Notes: generated by a model from the sequence alone, not told the origin. 64,000 bases of DNA from Tachypleus tridentatus (GCF_004210375.1 NC_134830.1:42537094-42601093), one strand, 5' to 3'. Positions 11,756-24,226 are shown, counted from the stretch's first letter. Numbers and translations: made by a program.

Positions 11756-12125
11756 ATTCTGTTAAGAAAATATTTTTACTTTCTTATAAAACACTGAAGA
11801 ATGTTCTTTTTTTGTCATATTTGCCTTTAAATCATTTAAGAGCTTTTCTTCTTCCTCAACCTGTGTGATATTTAGTTCTCTAATGTTGATAGTTAAGTCG
11901 TTGATCTACACGACGTTTAAGGAAGTGGCAGAAGTAGTCTCTAGGATATAAATCATGACTTCTTTTTTAGTCGTTTTTTTACACTTACAATATTTCTAAA
12001 CAACAACATTGTTTAAATTATAGACGATGTGTAGCATACTTGGTTTTCTACGATCTTGTCCTAGCTGTCTAGTGTACAACAGATTGCTTGGTCCACAACA
12101 TTCCTACTTGTCCTCCATATTTGTA

Positions 12126-12408
12126 GGGCTCGGCATCGCCAAGCGCGTTAAGGCGTGCGACTCGTAATCCGAGGGTCGCGGGTTCGCATCCCCGTCGCGC
12201 CAAACATGCTCGCCCTTTCAGCCGTGGGGCGTTATAATGTGACGGTCAATCCCACTATTCGTTGGTAAAAGAGTAGCCCAAGAGTTGGCGGTGGGTGGTG
12301 ATGACTAGCTGCCTTCCCTCTAGTCTTACACTGGAAAATTAGGGACGGCTAGCACAGATAGCCCTCGAGTAGCTTTGTGCGAAATTAAAAAACAAACAAA
12401 CAAACAAA
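12126..12408 (+). mobile_element. SINE-A copy, close to consensus, with target duplication
   Basis: Head GGCTCGGCATCGCCAAGCGC and GGGTTCGCATCCCCGTCGCG, tail of repeated CAAA. Flanks CCATATTTGTA (12115-12125) and CCATATGTGTA (12409-12419) differ by one base. Confidence 0.9.
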
Positions 12409-12630
12409 CCATATGTGTATGGCTTCTAATATTCGAACGACAAGCTGATCTTTCATGTTAAGCCTCTTCTTACACATGTCTAATAACATTGTCGTACTAT
12501 TATGTGAAAAGAATAAGCAAATCTGATGAAGTCATCAAAATGAGAGTTTTCGGTAAAAAAGTGAAATTGAGTAACTTTTCAAGGATGGATAGCATGTGGA
12601 AAATACGCCTTTAAACGCGGTTTCTATTAA

Positions 12631-12748
12631 TTATTGTTTTGAACTAAACACAAATCTACACAATGGGCTATCCGAGCTCTACCCGCCACAGAAACCGGTT
12701 TTTAGCGTTGTAAGTCCGAAGACATTCCGCTGTGCCACTGGGGGGCAT
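12631..12748 (-). mobile_element. SINE-B copy
   Basis: ACAATGGGCTATCCGAGCTC, TTTTTAGCGTTGTAAGTCCG and GTGCCACTGGGGGGC. Confidence 0.85.
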
Positions 12749-12959
12749 TTCTGTTAATAGTGTGGGAAATGTGCACATAGCTATACAACTAACTAATAAC
12801 ATATGTCTACTTAATAGTGAAAACAACCCATTAATGTGTTGTAAGAAGAACAAGTAGTAAATAAAAAGGAGGGAGGGAAGAAACTAATATAATAAGTTAT
12901 TTTCATAGCGAAGTCAAGCGCAAAATAAATTACAACAAATAAAAACGATAGAAGAGTGC

Positions 12960-13233
12960 TTGTTTGTTTGAAATTTCGCGTAAAGCTACACGAGAGCTAT
13001 CTGCACTAGTCATCCCTAATTTTGCAGTGTAAGACTAGAGGGAAGGCAGCTAGTCATCACCACCTGCCGCCAACTCGTGGGCTACTCTTTTACAAACGAA
13101 TAATGGAATTGACCGTCACATTATAACGCCCCCACGGCTGAAAGGGTAAGCATGTTTGATGCGACCGGAATTAGAACCCGTGACCCTCAGATTACGAGTC
13201 GAACGCTTTAACCCACTTGGCCATGCCGGGCCT
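12960..13233 (-). mobile_element. SINE-A copy with 11-bp target duplication
   Basis: Perfect flanks TAGAAGAGTGC at 12949-12959 and 13234-13244. Confidence 0.9.
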
Positions 13234-13244
13234 TAGAAGAGTGC

Positions 13245-14019
13245 ACCACCATGTTATAACAACTGAAAGAAAAGTGATAAAAAATTATGCTTTTAACATA
13301 ATAGAACGTTAAATTACAATAGCACTAAATTCACCCTGTCTTACAATTTACAGATACAACTGTGATTTATTATTTACCCTTAAATCATTCTTTTATTTAA
13401 GATAAATAGTTTTAAAATACTGAATAAAAGAGTGAATTTTTAAATAATCTATATGATTAAACATTGGTACAAGATCAATACTAACTCGTATTCTAAAAAA
13501 GCTGTAAGGCTTACGTTGCTAGGTTGACATCATTTGGTAACTCTGGATAAAATTAATGTAAAAATGGATTAATCCATTTATTTATTTTTCTATATTTATG
13601 ATTTATTGTGTTGTCTATTGATTACCTCTACGATTCTCATATAAAGCAAGAAAGTCTCTTTTAGTCATGTATGATGTGTATACAACAGAGTTAAGTAGTT
13701 ACACTATGTAACACACATTTTGTTACTAGATATTATGTGTTATTTCTCAATTGCTTATGTTGTAAAAGTACAAAAAATAACCATTTTTCCCTTCAAACTT
13801 TGCTTTTGTGACCTGGATAATGAAATTTAGAAATTAATCTATTTTCTATGTAATAACGGGCAAATTTGCACATTTTCATTTACATAAGATCTAAATAAAA
13901 TAACATATGAATCAAGATTTACATGCATTTATACTAAAGTTATACAAAAATGTTTAGAAGTGAGTTTTTGTTCTTTTTTTAGATTTGTGACTGTAATGTA
14001 AATAACTTTTACGTATCAA
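13245..14019. other. no recognisable feature
   Basis: AT-rich interval between a SINE-A and the duplicated region; nothing identified. Confidence 0.55.
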
Positions 14020-14850
14020 CCCCAAATATAGTCTCCCATCATGTTTTTGTTATACGCTCCTTGGTAGCAGCGTTCAAAGTCCAGTATATCTTGGTGGAAG
14101 CGCTTGCCTTACTCCTCTGGGTATGTTCCCATGTTCTCCTTGCATTTATCAAGACGAGCGCCAATGATATGGACTTTCAGGGACATCCTGCAGCCCATTT
14201 TGCCGTAGTTCTTCACCAGAGCCTCGACCAGTTCCACATAATTTTCAGCCTTGTGATTACCCAAGAAACCCTGAACCACTGCGACAAAGCTGCTTCAAGC
14301 TTTTTTTTCCCTTCCTACTGAGCTTCTTGGGGAATTCTGTGCACTTCAGGATCTTGTTTATTTGTGGTCCAACTAAGACACCAGCTTTGACCTTTGCCTC
14401 AGATAGCTCAGGGAAGAAGTCTCGAAGGTATTTCAAGGCTGCAGACTCCTTATCAAGAGCTGTGACAAATTGCTTCATAAGAACCAATTTTATGTGCAAT
14501 GGCGGGAACAACACCTTCTGGAGGTCCACTAGTGGCTCACACTTAACACTGTGCCTCTCCAGAGAGAACTCGGTTCGTTGTGGCCAGTGCTTCCTGTTGT
14601 AGTGCGTTGCTGTGTTTCTGCTGTCCCAAAGGCACAGATAACAGGAAAACTTGGTAATGTCTCCTTGGAGATCCATCAGGAATGCCACCATTTTGAAGTC
14701 TCCAATAACCTACCAGCCATACTCATCATACTTCAAGGCTTCTAGCAAGGTCTTAACGCTGTTGTATTCCTCTTTGAGGTGCACCGAATGAGCCAGGGGA
14801 AGAGACGGATACTTATTTCCGTTATGGAGCAGCACAACTTTGAGGCTTCT
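14020..14850 (-). pseudogene. decayed repeat-associated protein gene fragment, copy 1
   Basis: On the minus strand the frame reads, in order, KYPSLPLAHSVHLKEEYNS, a stop in place of Glu after KYDEYGW (14715 region), MVAFLMDLQG, SCYLCLWDSRNTATHYNRKH, EPLVDLQKVLFPPLHIKLVL, SEAKVKAGVLVGPQI, and then, after a frameshift near 14300, VVQGFLGNHKA, and further pieces (RFHQDI, MMGDYIWG) down to about 14020. I recall this CYLCLWDSR...PPLHIKL protein as an unnamed, multicopy family in many arthropod and other invertebrate annotations, probably linked to mobile elements. Its function is unknown to me. The fragment has at least two stops and a frameshift and is not translatable as one protein. It is cut in two by the copy 1 border, the C-terminal part lying outside the duplicated unit. 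Confidence 0.7.
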
Positions 14851-14854
14851 GCAA

Positions 14855-16827
14855 CATTCTAGAAAGTTCTTGAAAATTCTTGTAAGTTTGAGAAAATTCT
14901 CTATCAGCTACTCAGCACTGAATTTACTTTGCAATGTTCTGGAAAATGGGTAAATTTGAAAATTTTCATTACCCAAGTTACAAAAGCGAAGTTTTGAGAG
15001 AGAAATAAGCCTTTATCCACTTACTTTAAGCAAAGCAATTGGAAAATAAAACTTTCTGCCCAGGAAGGAAAAAAAATGTTGTTACATAGCGTTATATTAA
15101 ATGCATTTTGGTATTTGCTATGCTTAACTCAGTTATCCGTTTATGTGCAGAGTATATTGTTTAAAATGTGAACAATGCTATTTAGAAATATAGGACGACA
15201 AAAGTAGTTGAAAACATATGAGAACATTCAAATGAATAACTTTGAGTGTAATTAATCTCATGGATTTAGGAAGATTATACAAAAAAGACTATAATTTATT
15301 TGCATACAAATAATTGAACACTCAAAATGAAACAATTCATTATTTAATATAAAAATTAAAATGATTTATGTTGCTTTCATATTTTTATTAATAAAAACGT
15401 TAGTTATGTTAAAGCTAATTTAAAATTATTTTAGGGAGAATTTTTATCATTGTAAGTTGTGAAGGTAAATTAGCAATTTAATAATGTCTAGTCTCATAAC
15501 AACGCATAACAAATCTGACCAAGAACATGTAATATTCTAATAAAAATGTTTAAAATACTATGTATTGTTCAATCGTACCACGATTTAGTCTTCACACACT
15601 TTACATTAAACAATAAAATCTCATATAACTAATTTTACTTTAAAATATATGACAATAAAAATATTGGAATCTATTAATTTTTTATTTGAATAGTATATTG
15701 CACAGTTGTCATTACATGTTGATATAGATATTAGTGAATGTTTAGCTATCACTAAATACGGCCGCGCTTAATATGTAGGGATGGGTCAAGAAAAAAAAAC
15801 AACCTAGTGCTGTATTCAACCTATTACTATATGATGTTCACAAATGGCTTCTAAAGTTGAGTTATAGCCTTATTTGAACACCTAATTGCAATTATCGAAT
15901 GTTTCACAATTTACATAACAGTGATATTGTTCCATTCTTCTGCGACAGGTACTTTTGTGTGGAAATAATTAAAAGGAAAAAAAGCTACTACTTACCAGTG
16001 AGCTCAGTTCATGAGCATTTATTATTTTTATGTTTTATAAATAATAGTTTTATTTATGGTCGCTTGATGGCAGCACAAATTGTATAACGCCCGTTAGTGA
16101 CTTTCCATTGCACGAAAAACAATTTCAAAATAATTTCAGTAAAACAGAAAGAAAGATTAATTTAACTTAATACTCAAATTATCAAGAAAATCTATTATTT
16201 ACGCAAATGACATATCTGTGTTCAAGTTATTGAATAATAACTTTACAACACCGGTTTATTAATTATCAAAATAATACATTATATAGAGGTCTACTTTTAT
16301 TAAAATTCTCAGTGAGGACAAGTATCTCCGTGCGTATGCGTGGTATCATATTTCATGAACTTGGATCTGTATTATACTTTCCTTATTAACTGACATGACC
16401 CTAGCATTTAGTAGCGAGTTGGGACGAAGTTGGAAGTCGTGGATTCTGTGAATATCCCCTTAACGTTGTTCCAGCACTCCAGGGTACTTGTACCTCCTTA
16501 TACGAACCATTCCAGCTTCACTGGCCTTCAAAGTAATCAAAATTAAAGTAACTGACAAAAAAAACTGATATGATATTAATAATATGTGTTACCATTAAAT
16601 TATAAAAATAAAACAAGTGTTTTTTATCAATAAAATTGTTTGAAAAAATGGAGGAAACAAGTAATGAAAAAAAACTATGATACAAAACTGGTTAAAAATA
16701 ACAAAATACACAAAATCATAAAAGTCTCTATGGAACGAGATTGTCTTAGAAGGGTCTCATAACAGTAACAGTTGTATTAATTAGTATTAATCCTACAAAA
16801 ATTGATATTTGGTTTTGTTCAGAGCAA
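14855..16827. other. non-coding part of duplication copy 1
   Basis: Nearly 2 kb of AT-rich DNA with no recognised gene, repeated as 20160-22126 in copy 2. The first ~80 bases differ most between copies. Confidence 0.6.
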
Positions 16828-16920
16828 AGACATACTGAGCTAGCTGCTATCCCCATCTTGGGGAATAGTGCCCCCGGAGTTTAGCATTATAAGTCCATAC
16901 CACTGTCTTACCGACGAACA
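16828..16920 (-). mobile_element. SINE-C-like copy, diverged, duplication copy 1
   Basis: GAGCAAAGACATACTGAGCT, TTTAGCATTATAAGTCCATA and CACTGTCTTACCGACGAA. Confidence 0.6.
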
Positions 16921-17388
16921 AGAATTATTATAATATTTACTGTTTTGTACCATTTGTTGTTCAGTATTTTTGAATTTGTTGTTGGTTGTGTTGTGTTTGT
17001 TTGTTTTACGTTATTGTATTCTAAAGACGGAAACAACTGATTTTATGTTCAATTCTCCATCAGTGAATTATAGTTTCTTTTTGCTTGTGTATTTCAACTT
17101 CTGCTGAACTTGTGTTACTTAGATATTTTGATATGTCATAAAGTACTGTAATGTTTGAATATGCTCTTTTGTTGTAAACTATTTCAGATACCCACAATGA
17201 TGAATTTGGCATTATGTGAAGTAATGAGGGCAAGTCCAGAGTTTACCTATTTTTCGTTTAATTATATCGGTAGAAGTTTAGAACACTTGTAGTTTAATGA
17301 GTTACAATTTTCTTCTGAAGCAACATCACAATAATTTTCAATTAATATGATAATGTAGAGGAATGACAGCTAATCAACTACAAGTATT

Positions 17389-17495
17389 GGGTACGAGATT
17401 AGTAGGATTTCACCATCGCTTTTAAAATATCCCACGACTCTAAAGTGTGGAGCTCGTTTTTGCGGGAACAGATTGCGAACTATGCTATAACTTTG
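17389..17495 (-). mobile_element. SINE-E-like fragment, duplication copy 1
   Basis: TAGTAGGATTTCACCATCGC and GACTCTAAAGTGTGGAGC plus TTTTTGCGGGAACAGATTGC; repeated at 22694-22799 by the segmental duplication. Confidence 0.45.
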
Positions 17496-17496
17496 T

Positions 17497-17621
17497 AGTA
17501 TGTGTGTTTGTGTTTTCTTATAGCAAAGTCACATCGAGCTATCTGCTGAGCCCACCGAGGGGAATCGAACCCCTGATGTTAGCGTTGTAAATCCGAAGAC
17601 TTACCGCTGCACTAGCGGGGG
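17497..17621 (-). mobile_element. SINE-C copy, near-consensus, duplication copy 1
   Basis: GTTTTCTTATAGCAAAGTCA, GAGGGGAATCGAACCCCTGA and TTACCGCTGCACTAGCGGGG. Confidence 0.9.
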
Positions 17622-17678
17622 GCGACTATTTAGTAAGTTCAGGATTCAGGCCCGCTAAAAATTAGGTCACCCCAACCC

Positions 17679-17955
17679 GTTGGCTCGGTATGGCAAAATA
17701 GTTACGTCGCTGGACTCGTAATTTGAGGTTCGCTGGTTCGAATCCCTGTCCCATCAAACATGCTCGTTCTTTCAGCCTTGGGGGCGTTATAACGTTACGG
17801 TTAATCCTATTTTTCGTTGGTAAAAGAGTAGCCCAGGAGTTGACGGTGGGTGGTGATGACTAGCTGCCTTCCCTCTCGTCTTACACTGTTAAATTAAGGA
17901 CGGCTAGCGCAGATAGCCCTCGTGTAGCTTTGCGCGAAATTCAGAACAAACCAAA
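17679..17955 (+). mobile_element. SINE-A copy inside duplication copy 1
   Basis: Full-length SINE-A with GTTGACGGTGGGTGGTGATG body; duplicated at 22984-23260. Confidence 0.9.
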
Positions 17956-18357
17956 ACCACTGGATATTACCCGCTAAGCCTTTTAGGTTCTTAAAGTCAC
18001 AGAAGTAAACAAACAACTGTGAGCAACTGCCAATTCAATACGTAATAATAATATAGATGAGTTATGGTTATGACGTAGCATGTTGTGATTTTCTACTCAG
18101 ATTGGCGAACACAGTGTAAATATTAGTTGTCAGTTTCTACTTCAGATGCGGTCCAGTAATATTTCACTTTCAGTGCACGTAAGAATAGGCATTGAACAAG
18201 GAATACAGAAATAATAACTGAATTTTACTAATTGTAGAGAACTACAATATATTAGATAACATCAGTATTCACACTCCAAAATTTTTGATTTAAAGGTAAC
18301 CACCCAAAAAAACAATAGGTGAAGAACCGGTAGACTTATGATGTACCTTCAGTGACT

Positions 18358-18603
18358 GTCGAGCGTGGCCCATTGTTTTACGTACTGGACTGTAGATCCA
18401 AGGTTCCATAGTTCACGCCCTCTTACAATCAAAAACAAATTAGCGTTTCGCTGTGTTGTGAGAGTGACGGTCAAAACCTATTTTTTAAATAGGAGGCGAG
18501 TTGGCGGTGAGTGGTGTTGACTACTTGTTTTTCATCTAATTTACTTCAAAATTAAGAATTCATAACCTCTGAAAAGATCTGCGCGAAATTCAACAAAACA
18601 ACA
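18358..18603 (+). mobile_element. SINE-D copy (SINE-A relative with different head), duplication copy 1
   Basis: The 5' part (GTGGCCCATTGTTTTACGTA, GGTTCCATAGTTCACGCCCT) differs from SINE-A, but the body has GAGTTGGCGGTGAGTGGTGT and the tail CTGCGCGAAATTCAACAAAAC. Confidence 0.65.
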
Positions 18604-18662
18604 GCATCACGTGGAAGAGATTAGTTATTATAGATGTTAGTATAGAACCAACTGTTCTTGCT

Positions 18663-18895
18663 GGATCGGCATGGCCAGGTGGTCGGGGCGCTCGACTTGT
18701 AATCTGATGGTCACGAGTTAGAATTCCAGTCACACCAAATATGTTCGCCACTTCGTTGGTAAGAATAGCTCAAGAGTTGTCGGTGGGTTGTAGTGAGTAG
18801 CTACCTTCTCTATAGTCTTACACTGCTAAATTATGGACGGCTAACGCGGATAGCCTTCGTGTAGCTTTGCGTGAAATTCAAAACAAACAGAACAG
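18663..18895 (+). mobile_element. SINE-A copy, internally deleted, duplication copy 1
   Basis: Head GGATCGGCATGGCCAGGTGG; the section with GGGCGTTATAATGTGACGG is missing; tail GCGTGAAATTCAAAACAAAC. Confidence 0.85.
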
Positions 18896-18910
18896 AACAA
18901 CTCTCCCAAG

Positions 18911-19031
18911 TATTAGTCCCCCGGTGGGACAGCAGTAAATTAACGAATTTACAACATTAAAATCAGGTATTCGATTCTCTTTATAGACATAGCAAATAGT
19001 CCACTGTGGTTTTGCTATGTAAAAAAAACAA
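18911..19031 (+). mobile_element. SINE-C copy, diverged, duplication copy 1
   Basis: CCCCGGTGGGACAGCAGTAA, ATTTACAACATTAAAATCAG and GGTTTTGCTATGTAAAAAAA. Confidence 0.7.
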
Positions 19032-19447
19032 ACAACAAAAAAACACACACATACACTCGCACACACGTGTAAACAAGTGTTAGACACCCCTGTCAGTAAG
19101 TATATGAGGCTTTTAAGCCTCACCATACAAATGTAAAACTACGTTTTTATATGTTGTTTAATGTGCAGTAGCTTTTTTTTTTAGTCTTATGAGTTACGCT
19201 TGGATGGAGAAATCTGTTTATTGTATTAATATAATTACCAGTGCAACAGTGAGTTAAGAAAGGTTTTGGTGTTGTTTACAGTAGTGGAATAGCTCTTGCG
19301 CTCACAATATTTATCTTCGTTTATTTTACAGTTGTGTTCTTTTCGTTTTACGGACATAATTTTGATCTATTAAAGTATTTTTTCAGACATTTGTTTCCTT
19401 TAAACCGTTAGTTTAATGTTTTCTTTGAAGTCTTGATTTATTTTGAA

Positions 19448-20160
19448 CCATGTTCTCCTTGCATTTATCAAGACGAGCGCCAATGATATGGACTTTCAGG
19501 AACATCCTGCAGCCCATTTTGCCGTAGTTCTTCACCAGAGCCTCGACCAGTTCCACATAATTTTTAGCCTTGTGATTACCCAAGAAACCCTGAACCACTG
19601 CGACAAAGCTGTCCTAAGCTTTTTCTTCCCTTCCTACTGAGCTTCTTGGGGAATTCTGTGCACTCCAGGATCTTGTTTATTTGTGGTCCAACTAAAACAC
19701 CAGCTTTGACCTTTGCCTCAGATAGCTCAGGGAAGAAGTCTCGAAGGTACTTCAAGGCTGCAGACTCCTTATCAAGAGCTGTGACAAATTGCTTCATAAG
19801 AACCAATTTTATGTGCAATGGCGGGAACAACACCTTCTGGAGGTCCACTAGTGGCTCATGCTTGACATTGTGCCTCCCCAGAGATAACTCGATCCGTTGT
19901 GGCCAGTGCTTCCTGTTATAGTGAGTTGCGGTGTTTCTGCTGTCCCAAAGGCACAGATAACAGGAAAACTTGGTAAAGCCTTGGAGACCCATCAGGAATG
20001 CCACCATTTTGAAGTCTCCAATAACCTCCCAGCCATACTCATCATACTTCAAGGCTTCTAGCAAGGTCTTGATACTGTTGTATTCCTCTTTGAGGTGCAC
20101 CGAATGAGCCAGGGGAAGAGACGGATACTTATTTCCGTTATGGGCACAACTTTGAGGCTT
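19448..20160 (-). pseudogene. decayed repeat-associated protein gene fragment, copy 2
   Basis: Second copy of the same remnant. Here the Glu codon after KYDEYGW is intact, so one open stretch of 174 codons (19576-20100) runs from MHLKEEYNS to CRSGSGFLG. The same frameshift seen in copy 1 then moves the family motif GFLGNHKAKNYVELVE to another frame (about 19500-19600). The frame ends at the duplication junction (19447/19448) in unrelated sequence, so the family C-terminus is missing. The shared frameshift predates the duplication; the stop unique to copy 1 followed it. Confidence 0.7.
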
Positions 20161-22126
20161 CTGAAAACTCTATCTAGAAAGTTCTTGAAAACTTGTAAGT
20201 TTCAGCAATTCTGATCAGCTACTCAGCACTGAATTTGTTCTGGAAAATGGGTAAATTTGAAAATTTTCATTACCCAAGTTACAAAAGCGAAGTTTTGAGA
20301 GAGAAATAAGCCTTTATCCACTTACTTTAAGCAAAGCAATTGGAAAATAAAACTTTCTGCCCAGGAAGGAAAAAAAAAAAATGTTGTTACATAGCGTTAT
20401 ATTAAATGCATTTTGGTATTTGCTATGCTTAACTCAGTTATCCGTTTATGTGCAGAGTATATTGTTTAAAATGTGAACAATGCTATTTAGAAATATAGGA
20501 CGACAAAAGTAGTTGAAAACATATGAGAACATTCAAATGAATAACTTTGAGTGTAATTAATCTCATGGATTTAGGAAGATTATACAAAAAAGACTATAAT
20601 TTATTTGCATACAAATAATTGAACACTCAAAATGAAACAATTCATTATTTAATATAAAAATTAAAATGATTTATGTTGCTTTCATATTTTTATTAATAAA
20701 AACGTTAGTTATGTTAAAGCTAATTTAAAATTATTTTAGGGAATTTTTATCATTGTAAGTTGTGAAGGTAAATTAGCAATTTAATAATGTCTAGTCTCAT
20801 AACAACGCATAACAAATCTGACCAAGAACATGTAATATTCTAATAAAAATGTTTAAAATACTATGTATTGTTCAATCGTACCACGATTTAGTCTTCACAC
20901 ACTTTACATTAAACAATAAAATCTCATATAACTAATTTTACTTTAAAATATATAACAATAAAAATATTGGAATCTATTAATTTTTTATTTGAATAGTATA
21001 TTGCACAGTTGTCATAACATGTTGATATAGATATTAGTGAATGTTTAGCTATTACTAAATACGGCCGCGCTTAATATGTAGGGATGGGTCAAGAAAAACA
21101 AAAAGCCTAGCGCTGTATTCAACCTATTACTCTATGATGTTCACAAATGGCTTGTCAAGTTGAGTTATAGCCTTATTTGAACACCTAATTGCAATTATCG
21201 AGTGTTTCACAATTTACATAACAGTGATATTGTTCCATTCTTCTGCGACAGATACTTTTGTGTGGAAATAATTAAAAGGAAAAAAAGCTACTACTTACCA
21301 GTGAGCTCAGTTCATGAGCATTTATTATTTTGATGTTTTATAAATAATAGTTTTATTTATGGTCGCTTGATGGCAGCACAAATTGTATAACGCCCGTTAG
21401 TGACTTTCCATTGCACGAAAAACAATTTCAAAATAATTTCAGTAAAACAGAAAGAAAGATTAATTTAACTTAATACTCAAGTTATCAAGAAAATCTATTA
21501 TTTACGCAAATGACAAATCTGTGTTCAAGTTATTGAATAATAACTTTACAACACCGGTTTATTAATTATCAAAATAATACATTATATAGAGGTCTACTTT
21601 TATTAAAATTCTCAGTGAGGACAAGTATCTCCGTGCGTATGCGTGGTATCATATTTCATGAACTTGGATCTGTATTATACTTTCCTTATTAACTGACATG
21701 ACCCTAGCATTTAGTAGCGAGTTGGGACGAAGTTGGAAGTCGTGGATTCTGTGAATATTCCCTTAACGTTGTTCCAGCACTCCAGGGTGCTTGTACCTCC
21801 TTATACGAACCATTCCAGCTTCACTGGCCTTCAAAGTAATACAAAATTAAAGTGACTGACAAAAAAAAACTGATATGATATTAATAATATGTGTTACCAT
21901 TAAATTATAAAAATAAAACAAGTGTTTTTTATCAATAAAATTGTTTGAAAAAATGGAGGAAACAAGTAATGAAAAAAAACTATGATACAAAACTGGTTAA
22001 AAATAACAAAATACACAAAATCATAAAAATCTCTATGGAACGAGATTGTCTTAGAAGGGTCTCATAACAGTAACAGTTGTATTAATTAGTATTAATCCTA
22101 CAAAAATTGATATTTGGTTTTGTTCA

Positions 22127-22220
22127 GAGCAAAGACATACTGAGCTAGCTGCTATCCCCATCTTGGGGAATAGTCCCCCCGGAGTTTAGCATTATAAGTC
22201 CATACCACTGTCTTACCGAC
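22127..22220 (-). mobile_element. SINE-C-like copy, diverged, duplication copy 2
   Basis: Same insertion as 16828-16920. Confidence 0.6.
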
Positions 22221-22693
22221 GAACAAGAATTATTATAATATTTACTGTTTTGTACCATTTGTTGTTCAGTATTTTTGAATTTGTTGTTGGTTGTGATGTG
22301 TTTGTTTGTTTTACGTTATTGTATTCTAAAGACGGAAACAACTGATTTTATGTTCAATTCTTCATCAGTGAATTATAGTTTCTTTTTGCTTGTGTATTTC
22401 AACTTCTGCTGAACTTGTGTTACTTAGATATTTTGATATGTCATAAAGTACTGTAATGTTTGAATATGCTCTTTTGTTGTAAACTATTTCAGATACCCAC
22501 AATGATGAATTTGGCATTATGTGAAGTAATGAGGGCAAGCCCAGAGTTTACCTATTTTTCGTTTAATTATATCGGTGGAAGTTTAGAACACTTGTAGTTT
22601 AATGAGTTACAATTTTCTTCTGAAGCAACATCACAATAATTTTCAATTAATATAATAATGTAGAGGAATGACAGCTAATCAACTACGAGTATT

Positions 22694-22799
22694 GGGTACG
22701 AGATTAGTAGGATTTCACCATCGCTTTTAAAATATCCCTCGACTCTAAAGTGTGGAGCCCGTTTTTGCGGGAACAGATTGCGAACTATGCTATAACTTT
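22694..22799 (-). mobile_element. SINE-E-like fragment, duplication copy 2
   Basis: Same insertion as 17389-17495. Confidence 0.45.
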
Positions 22800-22802
22800 G
22801 TA

Positions 22803-22926
22803 GTATGTGTGTTTGTGTTTTCTTATAGCAAAGTCACATCGAGCTATCTGCTGAGCCCACCGAGGGGAATCGAACCCCTGATGTTAGCGTTGTAAATCCG
22901 AAGACTTACCGCTGTACTAGCGGGGG
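22803..22926 (-). mobile_element. SINE-C copy, near-consensus, duplication copy 2
   Basis: Same insertion as 17497-17621, with CTGTACTAGCGGGG here. Confidence 0.9.
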
Positions 22927-22983
22927 GCGACTATTTAGTAAGTTCAGGATTCAGGCTCGCTAAAAATTAGGTCACCACAACCC

Positions 22984-23260
22984 GTTGGCTCGGTATGGCA
23001 AAATAGTTACGTCGCTGGACTCGTAATTTGAGGTTCGCTGGTTCGAATCCCTGTCCCATCAAACATGCTCGTTCTTTCAGCCTTGGGGGCGTTATAACGT
23101 TACGGTTAATCCTATTTTTCGTTGGTAAAAGAGTAGCCCAGGAGTTGACGGTGGGTGGTGATGACTAGCTGCCTTCCCTCTCGTCTTACACTGTTAAATT
23201 AAGGACGGCTAGCGCAGATAGCCCTCGTGTAGCTTTGCGCGAAATTCAGAACAAACCAAA
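22984..23260 (+). mobile_element. SINE-A copy inside duplication copy 2
   Basis: Same insertion as 17679-17955, carried by the segmental duplication. Confidence 0.9.
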
Positions 23261-23664
23261 ACCACTGGATATTACCCGCTAAGCCTTTTAGGTTCTTAAA
23301 GTCACAGAAGTAAACAAACAACTGTGAGCAACTGCCAATTCAATACGTAATAATAATATAGATGAGTTATGGTTATGACGTAGCATGTTATGATTTTCTA
23401 CTCAGATTGGCGAACACAATGTAAATATTAGTTGTCAGTTTCTACTTCAGATGCGGTCCAGTAATATTTCACTTTCAGTGCACGTAAGAATAGGCATTGA
23501 ACAAGGAATACAGAAATAATAACTGAATTTTACTAATTGTAGAGAACTACAATATATTAGATAACATTAGTATTCACACTCCAAAATTTTTGATTTAAAG
23601 GTAACCACCCAAAAAAACAATAGGTGAAGAACCGGTAGACTTATGATGTACCTTCAGTGACTGT

Positions 23665-23910
23665 CGAGCGTGGCCCATTGTTTTACGTACTGGACTGTAG
23701 ATCCAAGGTTCCATAGTTCACGCCCTCTTACAATCAAAAACAAATTAGCGTTTCGCTGTGTTGTGAGAGTGACGGTCAAAACCTATTTTTTAAATAGGAG
23801 GCGAGTTGGCGGTGAGTGGTGTTGACTACTTGTTTTTCATCTAATTTACTTCAAAATTAAGAATTCATAACCTCTGAAAAGATCTGCGCGAAATTCAACA
23901 AAACAACAGC
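23665..23910 (+). mobile_element. SINE-D copy, duplication copy 2
   Basis: Same insertion as 18358-18603. Confidence 0.65.
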
Positions 23911-23966
23911 ATCACGTGGAAGAGATTAGTTATTATAGATGTTAGTATAGAACCAACTGTTCTTGC

Positions 23967-24200
23967 TGGATCGGCATGGCCAGGTGGTCAGGGCGCTCGA
24001 CTTGTAATCTGATGGTCACGAGTTAGAATTCCAGTCACACCAAATATGTTCGCCACTTCGTTGGTAAGAATAGCTCAAGAGTTGTCGGTGGGTTGTAGTG
24101 AGTAGCTAACCTTCTCTATAGTCTTACATTGCTAAATTATGGACGGCTAACGCGGATAGCCTTCGTGTAGCTTTGCGTGAAATTCAAAACAAACAGAATA
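23967..24200 (+). mobile_element. SINE-A copy, internally deleted, duplication copy 2
   Basis: Same insertion and same deletion as 18663-18895. Confidence 0.85.
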
Positions 24201-24226
24201 GAACAACTCTCCCAAGTATTAGTCCC

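Larger units (their letters stand above)
14129..19447 (+). repeat. segmental tandem duplication, copy 1 (~5.3 kb)
   Basis: From CCATGTTCTCCTTGCATTTATC at 14129 the sequence runs collinear with copy 2 (19448-24755) for its whole length, including every SINE inside. Differences are mostly isolated substitutions and 1-4 base indels, with one cluster around 14850-14930. The junction at 19447/19448 joins a SINE-tail fragment (TTTTGAA) directly to the start of copy 2. Confidence 0.95.

Noticed and set aside
12126-12210. tRNA-Thr(CGT)-like sequence as a tRNA gene
   Set aside because: The acceptor stem does not pair properly and the sequence continues into a SINE body with tail and target duplication; the same holds for all other tRNA-like heads in the window.
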